Shown here piece by piece: positions 59,016 through 64,000 of a stretch of DNA of 64,000 bases. The first letter of the stretch is position 1. The number at the start of each line of letters is the position of its first letter. The notes beneath the pieces are model-generated. The model made no database searches and had not been told where the DNA came from. It was given only the letters and a program-made list of their open reading frames with translations. This DNA comes from CAWJKP01 sp963843465. Lineage in GTDB: Bacteria > Planctomycetota > Planctomycetia > Pirellulales > Thermoguttaceae. The stretch lies in NCBI GenBank assembly GCA_963843465.1, contig CAWJKP010000001.1, positions 2,542,001 through 2,606,000 on the forward strand. The letters are read 5' to 3'. Made by a program: the position numbers and the translations under genes.

Positions 59016-62000
59016 TCACTCATCGGATGATGCATCGCCAGTCCCCAAAACTCCTTGCAAGGCCTCATCCCAGAGGTGAACCTGCTTGCGGAGGGAGTTG
59101 TGGTCAAGGCGGGATGCAAGAACATCGTTCATGTCATCCTGGGCCGCGCCCAGGTTTACGGAGTCGAGACCTTGGATCGCCGCTCCCACGGCCTGGGAGT
59201 CGATAAGCTTCGCCGACTGCTCGTCGCCGACGCCCACTGCTTGCATGGACACCGGCAGATTGGCGTTGCTCGGGGCCCGAATTGCCCCGGCAAGAGCAGG
59301 CGCCGCTTCCTGGTACTCCGCGGCCAGCAACAAGTCGACTGCGGACACGTCGAGACCCGCCAATGCGGAAGCCGCTTGAGGAGCTGTCGAGCTGCCCGCC
59401 GCAGAACCCACCGATACCGCTGAAACCTGCGAGGTCGCCATATTCGCGGCAGCGACGATGATGCTGCCATCGACCGGCGTCATCGTCAGATAGCCTCCGT
59501 TAAGTGCGCCCGCAATATCCAAGGGAGCAGTCCCGGGCAGGGCGTCGCTGCGCACGTGGAACGTCAGGTCGAGAAGTTCAGGTGTCCCGGCGGGCAAGAC
59601 GTTGCCCAGAAGGGCCACGTGCACCGTGCCGGTCGCTTGCTCCACATGCTCGGCCATGCTCCAGCCTTGACCAGCCAGGTACGGGCTAAGCGTAACGTCG
59701 GCGTCCGAGAGCTCCAGTCGGCTGGCGTCGTAGGTGATGGTGAAACTGGCCGTCTGCAGCCCGGCCGCGCTGTCCGTGATGCGAATGGCGGTGGAGACCG
59801 TTTCGCCACCTTCGGCGACCGTGCCCGCTTCACCAATTTCGACCGTCGGATCCGGGCCTGCCGGGATGAGAACGGTTCCGTAGGGGTAGCCCAGGGACGG
59901 AATTTCCGGCATGCCGGTCCAACTCGGCGGATAGACAGTCTTCAGAAGCAGGTCGGTGGCGTCCGGGCCATTGATTACACCGTCGCCGTTCACGTCTCCG
60001 ACGATTGCCGGATCGACCAAGGGATAGGCATAAAAGCCGCTGTCCAGTCCCACCTGGACGCGGAGCATGCGCGATGCATCCGTTGGGCCTAAGGTGCCGG
60101 TCCCGGTAACATCGCCAAGGAACGCAAGCTCGTGCACAGCCTCATCGCCGATGCCGGCCGCCCCGTTGACGACGACGCTCTCGAGGCTAAGCAGATCGGA
60201 CGCGCCGTACGGCGTGTTCGACGACATCGTCGGCACGACAGCGGCAATTCCGACCACCGTCTGCGGTCCCGACCCCAGCGGCGTGGTACTGATGGCTGAT
60301 ACCGTCAACTGGCCGGTCACGGCGTTATTGTTGGCGATGACGGTCCAACCGGCGGGCACCGTCCAACCCGTAGTCGCTCCGCTAAGCGGGCTGACCCCGC
60401 TGATGTTCAGCAGGCTCGGATTGTAATCCAAGGTGAAGCTAACACTCGTCACCCCCGACCCATTGCTAATGGTGATCGGCAAATTGCTGGCGATATTCCC
60501 CGTGTGCCCGCCCAACCCGTCAGGCAACACGTTGACGGTCTCGCCCGGTGCGCGGGCGAAGTCCGGCAACGTGAGCACCGGTTGCGCGGAAGGAGCAACC
60601 GTAAAGGTCGCCGTGTAGTTGCCGCCAAGCAGCAAGTCCCCGCTGTCGTCCACCCAACCAGGGTCGAAGGAGTCGTTCCGGCTGTAGAGAGTGACCGTGT
60701 AGGTATCGGGCGCGAGGACACTGTCGATGAAGGCCGCAGACCTTGCGTCGGTCTTGACGAACTCGGCCGTATTGGTAGCGGCGTCCCAGATCAGCGATCC
60801 GTGAATCGTGCCCGTCACCGCGCCCACCAGCGTTACATCCAAGGGGGCCGTGCAGGGGAGACCGGTGAGGGGATTGACGATGCTCGGGTCGTAGAAGTGC
60901 TGGTTCGTGGTATCGTTGTTGTCCATGCCGTCGTAGAGGTGCACGTCGTTCATGTTGACGGCCTGGCTGAAAGTGACATCGAACCCGGCGGCCGTCGGCG
61001 CGAACGAGGTCACCTGGAAGGGAACACTAACCACGTTGACGGTGAACGTGCCGGTGCCGGTCAAGAGGGGAGTACCGGCGGGATAGTAGTCCGTCACACC
61101 CACGATCACCGTGTAGTTCCCGGCTGCTGTATAGACGTGGCTCAGATTGAACGTCTTGTTCGCGTTCAACGACAGGCTCTGCGCCCCGCTGCCGTCGCCG
61201 TAGTTGACCGTGGCAGTCCACGTTTCATTGCCCGGGTCAGTGAACGATCCGCTCCGCGCGAAGGTCGTCCCGACTCCAACGCCGGTGGCGTTGGTTCCGG
61301 CATTCACGACCGGCGCCACATCGGTAACGGTGATCGTCGTCGTGTAATCCGTGTAGGCTCCGTCGACCGCGATAATCCGCCCGGTGATGGTGTGAGTGCC
61401 CGGCGTGTCCAGGTACGATCCGGGCACGGTGATGATCCCCGTGGTATTGGAGCTGTCCAGGTAGGTGCCGTCGCCGGCGCCGGTGTTGAACTGTGTGGCG
61501 CCGTTGAAGTCGAAGGCGTAGTGCAGCGGCAAATCCTCCGGCGACGGATCCGTGCCGCCGAAGAAGGCCACCTGCGCCGCGGTGCCCTCCGACACCGGCG
61601 CCGCCGGGTATTGGACGAACGCAGCGGCTGTCGGCGGAACGTCGTTCACCGTCACGCTGATGCCGCCCACCAGGACCGGCACGTAGTTGACCAGCACCGA
61701 GACCGAGATGTCCGCCACGGGGTCCGCGGGGGCGTCGGTGTACGTGTGATAGACCGTGGTGTTGGCCGGGCTGGTGGCCGGGCTGCCCGGATTGACGGTG
61801 GTAAACGTGCCGTCGCCCCAGGCGATCGAGTAGCCGTTGGCGGTGCCGCTGGCCAGATTCAGGCTACCCATGACCAGGGCATAAGACTGCCCTTCGTTGA
61901 CGCTGGTGGCACTTTGGCTCAAGTCCAGGCCGTAAATCGTCCACGTCGCCGAGCCGGTGCCCGTGTTGTAATCCGTCTTGTCGTTCGGCGTGAAGGTGGC

Positions 62001-64000
62001 CAGCACCGAGTAGCTGCCCTCCGCCGTCGGAACCGTTGCCGAGCCGTTGTACGTGAAGCTCAGCGCCCCGCCGCTGTTGTTCAAGCCGCCGGGCCCCGTC
62101 ACCGTCACGTCGCTCGCGGGATACGCCAGCGGAGAACCGCTGTAGCTCGCGCTGGCGCTGACTGCGCTCACCGTCGGCGTGACCGCGGTGATGACCACCG
62201 TGGTCGTGCCGCTGGCGTCGGTGTAGTCGCTGTCGCCGGAGGTGAACGTCCAGCTCACCGTGCCGCCGGGCACGTGGGTCTGGGTGCCGGAAGTGAAGGT
62301 CCCGGCAACCGTCTCCACCGTCTCGTCCGGCAGCGTCACGCCCGTGGCCGAACCCGTCGCCCCTTCAGCACTGCCCGTGTACGGCCCGCTGTAAGGCGTC
62401 ACGCTGACCGTGGGCGCGATCGCGGTGATGACCACCGTGGTCGTGCCGCTGGCGTCGGTGTAGTCGCTGTCGCCGGAGGTGAACGTCCAGCTCACCGTGC
62501 CGCCGGGCACGTGGGTCTGGGTGCCGGAAGTGAAGGTCCCGGCAACCGTCTCCACCGTCTCGTCCGGCAGCGTCACGCCCGTGGCCGAACCCGTCGCCCC
62601 TTCAGCACTGCCCGTGTACGGCCCGCTGTAAGGCGTCACGCTGACCGTGGGCGCGATCGCGGTGATGACCACCGTGGTCGTGCCGCTGGCGTCGGTGTAG
62701 TCGCTGTCGCCGGAGGTGAACGTCCAGCTCACCGTGCCGCCGGGCACGTGGGTCTGGGTGCCGGAAGTGAAGGTCCCGGCAACCGTCTCCACCGTCTCGT
62801 CCGGCAGCGTCACGCCCGTGGCCGAACCCGTCGCCCCTTCAGCACTGCCCGTGTACGGCCCGCTGTAAGGCGTCACGCTGACCGTGGGCGCGATCGCGGT
62901 GATGACCACCGTGGTCGTGCCGCTGGCGTCGGTGTAGTCGCTGTCGCCGGAGGTGAACGTCCAGCTCACCGTGCCGCCGGGCACGTGGGTCTGGGTGCCG
63001 GAAGTGAAGGTCCCGGCAACCGTCTCCACCGTCTCGTCCGGCAGCGTCACGCCCGTGGCCGAACCCGTCGCCCCTTCAGCACTGCCCGTGTACGGCCCGC
63101 TGTAAGGCGTCACGCTGACCGTGGGCGCGATCGCGGTGATGACCACCGTGGTCGTGCCGCTGGCGTCGGTGTAGTCGCTGTCGCCGGAGGTGAACGTCCA
63201 GCTCACCGTGCCGCCGGGCACGTGGGTCTGGGTGCCGGAAGTGAAGGTCCCGGCAACCGTCTCCACCGTCTCGTCCGGCAGCGTCACGCCCGTGGCCGAA
63301 CCCGTCGCCCCTTCAGCACTGCCCGTGTACGGCCCGCTGTAAGGCGTCACGCTGACCGTGGGCGCGATCGCGGTGATGACCACCGTGGTCGTGCCGCTGG
63401 CGTCGGTGTAGTCGCTGTCGCCGGAGGTGAACGTCCAGCTCACCGTGCCGCCGGGCACGTGGGTCTGGGTGCCGGAAGTGAAGGTCCCGGCAACCGTCTC
63501 CACCGTCTCGTCCGGCAGCGTCACGCCCGTGGCCGAACCCGTCGCCCCTTCAGCACTGCCCGTGTACGGCCCGCTGTAAGGCGTCACGCTGACCGTGGGC
63601 GCGATCGCGGTGATGACCACCGTGGTCGTGCCGCTGGCGTCGGTGTAGTCGCTGTCGCCGGAGGTGAACGTCCAGCTCACCGTGCCGCCGGGCACGTGGG
63701 TCTGGGTGCCGGAAGTGAAGGTCCCGGCAACCGTCTCCACCGTCTCGTCCGGCAGCGTCACGCCCGTGGCCGAACCCGTCGCCCCTTCAGCACTGCCCGT
63801 GTACGGCCCGCTGTAAGGCGTCACGCTGACCGTGGGCGCGATCGCGGTGATGACCACCGTGGTCGTGCCGCTGGCGTCGGTGTAGTCGCTGTCGCCGGAG
63901 GTGAACGTCCAGCTCACCGTGCCGCCGGGCACGTGGGTCTGGGTGCCGGAAGTGAAGGTCCCGGCAACCGTCTCCACCGTCTCGTCCGGCAGCGTCACGC
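59016..64000 (-). CDS. Second giant surface protein, N-terminus beyond the window
   Basis: At least 1660 aa, still open at the right edge. The visible order is: 79-aa repeats (TVSWTFTSGDSDYTDASGTT), an MBG/YDG-like domain (SASYSGSPLAYPASDVTVTG), Ig/PKD-like domains (NVNAGTNATGVGVGTTF-type text), a cohesin-like domain (VSFTLDYNPSLLNISGV), a dockerin-like pair of repeats (GDVTGTGTLGPTDASRML; GDVNGDGVINGPDATDLLL), a second cohesin-like domain (ASFTITYDASRLELSDADVT), and a Ser/Ala-rich tail ending RKQVHLWDEALQGVLGTGDA. It lies 92 bases upstream of the other giant gene in the same direction, so the two are probably co-transcribed paralogues. Confidence 0.8.
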   Translation of the reverse strand, partial: VTLPDETVETVAGTFTSGTQTHVPGGTVSWTFTSGDSDYTDASGTTTVVITAIAPTVSVTPYSGPYTGSAEGATGSATGVTLPDETVETVAGTFTSGTQTHVPGGTVSWTFTSGDSDYTDASGTTTVVITAIAPTVSVTPYSGPYTGSAEGATGSATGVTLPDETVETVAGTFTSGTQTHVPGGTVSWTFTSGDSDYTDASGTTTVVITAIAPTVSVTPYSGPYTGSAEGATGSATGVTLPDETVETVAGTFTSGTQTHVPGGTVSWTFTSGDSDYTDASGTTTVVITAIAPTVSVTPYSGPYTGSAEGATGSATGVTLPDETVETVAGTFTSGTQTHVPGGTVSWTFTSGDSDYTDASGTTTVVITAIAPTVSVTPYSGPYTGSAEGATGSATGVTLPDETVETVAGTFTSGTQTHVPGGTVSWTFTSGDSDYTDASGTTTVVITAIAPTVSVTPYSGPYTGSAEGATGSATGVTLPDETVETVAGTFTSGTQTHVPGGTVSWTFTSGDSDYTDASGTTTVVITAIAPTVSVTPYSGPYTGSAEGATGSATGVTLPDETVETVAGTFTSGTQTHVPGGTVSWTFTSGDSDYTDASGTTTVVITAVTPTVSAVSASASYSGSPLAYPASDVTVTGPGGLNNSGGALSFTYNGSATVPTAEGSYSVLATFTPNDKTDYNTGTGSATWTIYGLDLSQSATSVNEGQSYALVMGSLNLASGTANGYSIAWGDGTFTTVNPGSPATSPANTTVYHTYTDAPADPVADISVSVLVNYVPVLVGGISVTVNDVPPTAAAFVQYPAAPVSEGTAAQVAFFGGTDPSPEDLPLHYAFDFNGATQFNTGAGDGTYLDSSNTTGIITVPGSYLDTPGTHTITGRIIAVDGAYTDYTTTITVTDVAPVVNAGTNATGVGVGTTFARSGSFTDPGNETWTATVNYGDGSGAQSLSLNANKTFNLSHVYTAAGNYTVIVGVTDYYPAGTPLLTGTGTFTVNVVSVPFQVTSFAPTAAGFDVTFSQAVNMNDVHLYDGMDNNDTTNQHFYDPSIVNPLTGLPCTAPLDVTLVGAVTGTIHGSLIWDAATNTAEFVKTDARSAAFIDSVLAPDTYTVTLYSRNDSFDPGWVDDSGDLLLGGNYTATFTVAPSAQPVLTLPDFARAPGETVNVLPDGLGGHTGNIASNLPITISNGSGVTSVSFTLDYNPSLLNISGVSPLSGATTGWTVPAGWTVIANNNAVTGQLTVSAISTTPLGSGPQTVVGIAAVVPTMSSNTPYGASDLLSLESVVVNGAAGIGDEAVHELAFLGDVTGTGTLGPTDASRMLRVQVGLDSGFYAYPLVDPAIVGDVNGDGVINGPDATDLLLKTVYPPSWTGMPEIPSLGYPYGTVLIPAGPDPTVEIGEAGTVAEGGETVSTAIRITDSAAGLQTASFTITYDASRLELSDADVTLSPYLAGQGWSMAEHVEQATGTVHVALLGNVLPAGTPELLDLTFHVRSDALPGTAPLDIAGALNGGYLTMTPVDGSIIVAAANMATSQVSAVSVGSAAGSSTAPQAASALAGLDVSAVDLLLAAEYQEAAPALAGAIRAPSNANLPVSMQAVGVGDEQSAKLIDSQAVGAAIQGLDSVNLGAAQDDMNDVLASRLDHNSLRKQVHLWDEALQGVLGTGDASSDE
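62170..64000 (-). repeat. At least 8 near-identical 237-bp tandem repeats
   Basis: Starting from the anchor ATGACCACCGTGGTCGTGCC, copies begin at 62191, 62428, 62665, 62902, 63139, 63376, 63613 and 63850, exactly 237 bp apart. By eye the full units are identical in DNA, not only in protein, except where the first (lowest-coordinate) unit merges into unique sequence. The array runs off the right edge, so the true copy number is unknown. Confidence 0.95.

Overview
The window looks like a high-GC planctomycete chromosome, probably Pirellulales-like. This is inferred from family content only: DUF4838 and DUF6259 secreted glycan proteins, beta-helix plus PDZ proteins, a kinase fused to a formylglycine-generating-enzyme (FGE) fold, and giant exported proteins with an LEPR-LLS-type N-terminal motif. 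No rRNA or marker gene is present to confirm it.

Layout. 1-3891: a DUF4838 protein and an overlapping transglutaminase-like gene. 3892-7525: an IS3-family element whose orfA is split by a group II intron (4033-6023); the IS joins two unrelated truncated genes. 7526-21071: an accessory region with many small genes (rubredoxin/glutamate-synthase/rubrerythrin fusion, histone H1-like protein, guanine deaminase, SprT-like protease, VOC protein, LssY_C protein, FHA and ferritin-like pair), a second decayed IS3 element, a duplicated 162-bp element carrying a terminator, truncated genes, an integrase-like remnant and a tRNA-Arg(CCG). This looks like a decayed tRNA-borne island. 21272-46186: chromosomal secreted-protein and glycan genes: a PQQ-propeller protein, an alpha-2-macroglobulin, a beta-helix/PDZ protein, a DUF6259 TIM-barrel protein, a sulfatase/glycosidase chimera, a kinase-FGE protein, a SagB-type oxidoreductase and two esterases. 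46448-64000: two co-oriented giant surface proteins with 18 x 80-aa and at least 8 x 79-aa tandem repeats; both end in cohesin-like, dockerin-like, cohesin-like modules.

How it fits together. Most of the right two thirds encodes exported proteins for polysaccharide attack or surface structure. The FGE-like kinase, the sulfatase remnant and the glycosidase are plausible parts of one sulfated-glycan theme, but nothing in the sequence proves co-regulation.

Two cautions. At least ten single-base frameshifts occur in genes that otherwise read cleanly for kilobases, so some are probably assembly errors. Separately, several genes keep both ends but lack their middle (beta-helix, sulfatase/glycosidase, alpha/beta hydrolase), which suggests real deletions or collapsed assembly.
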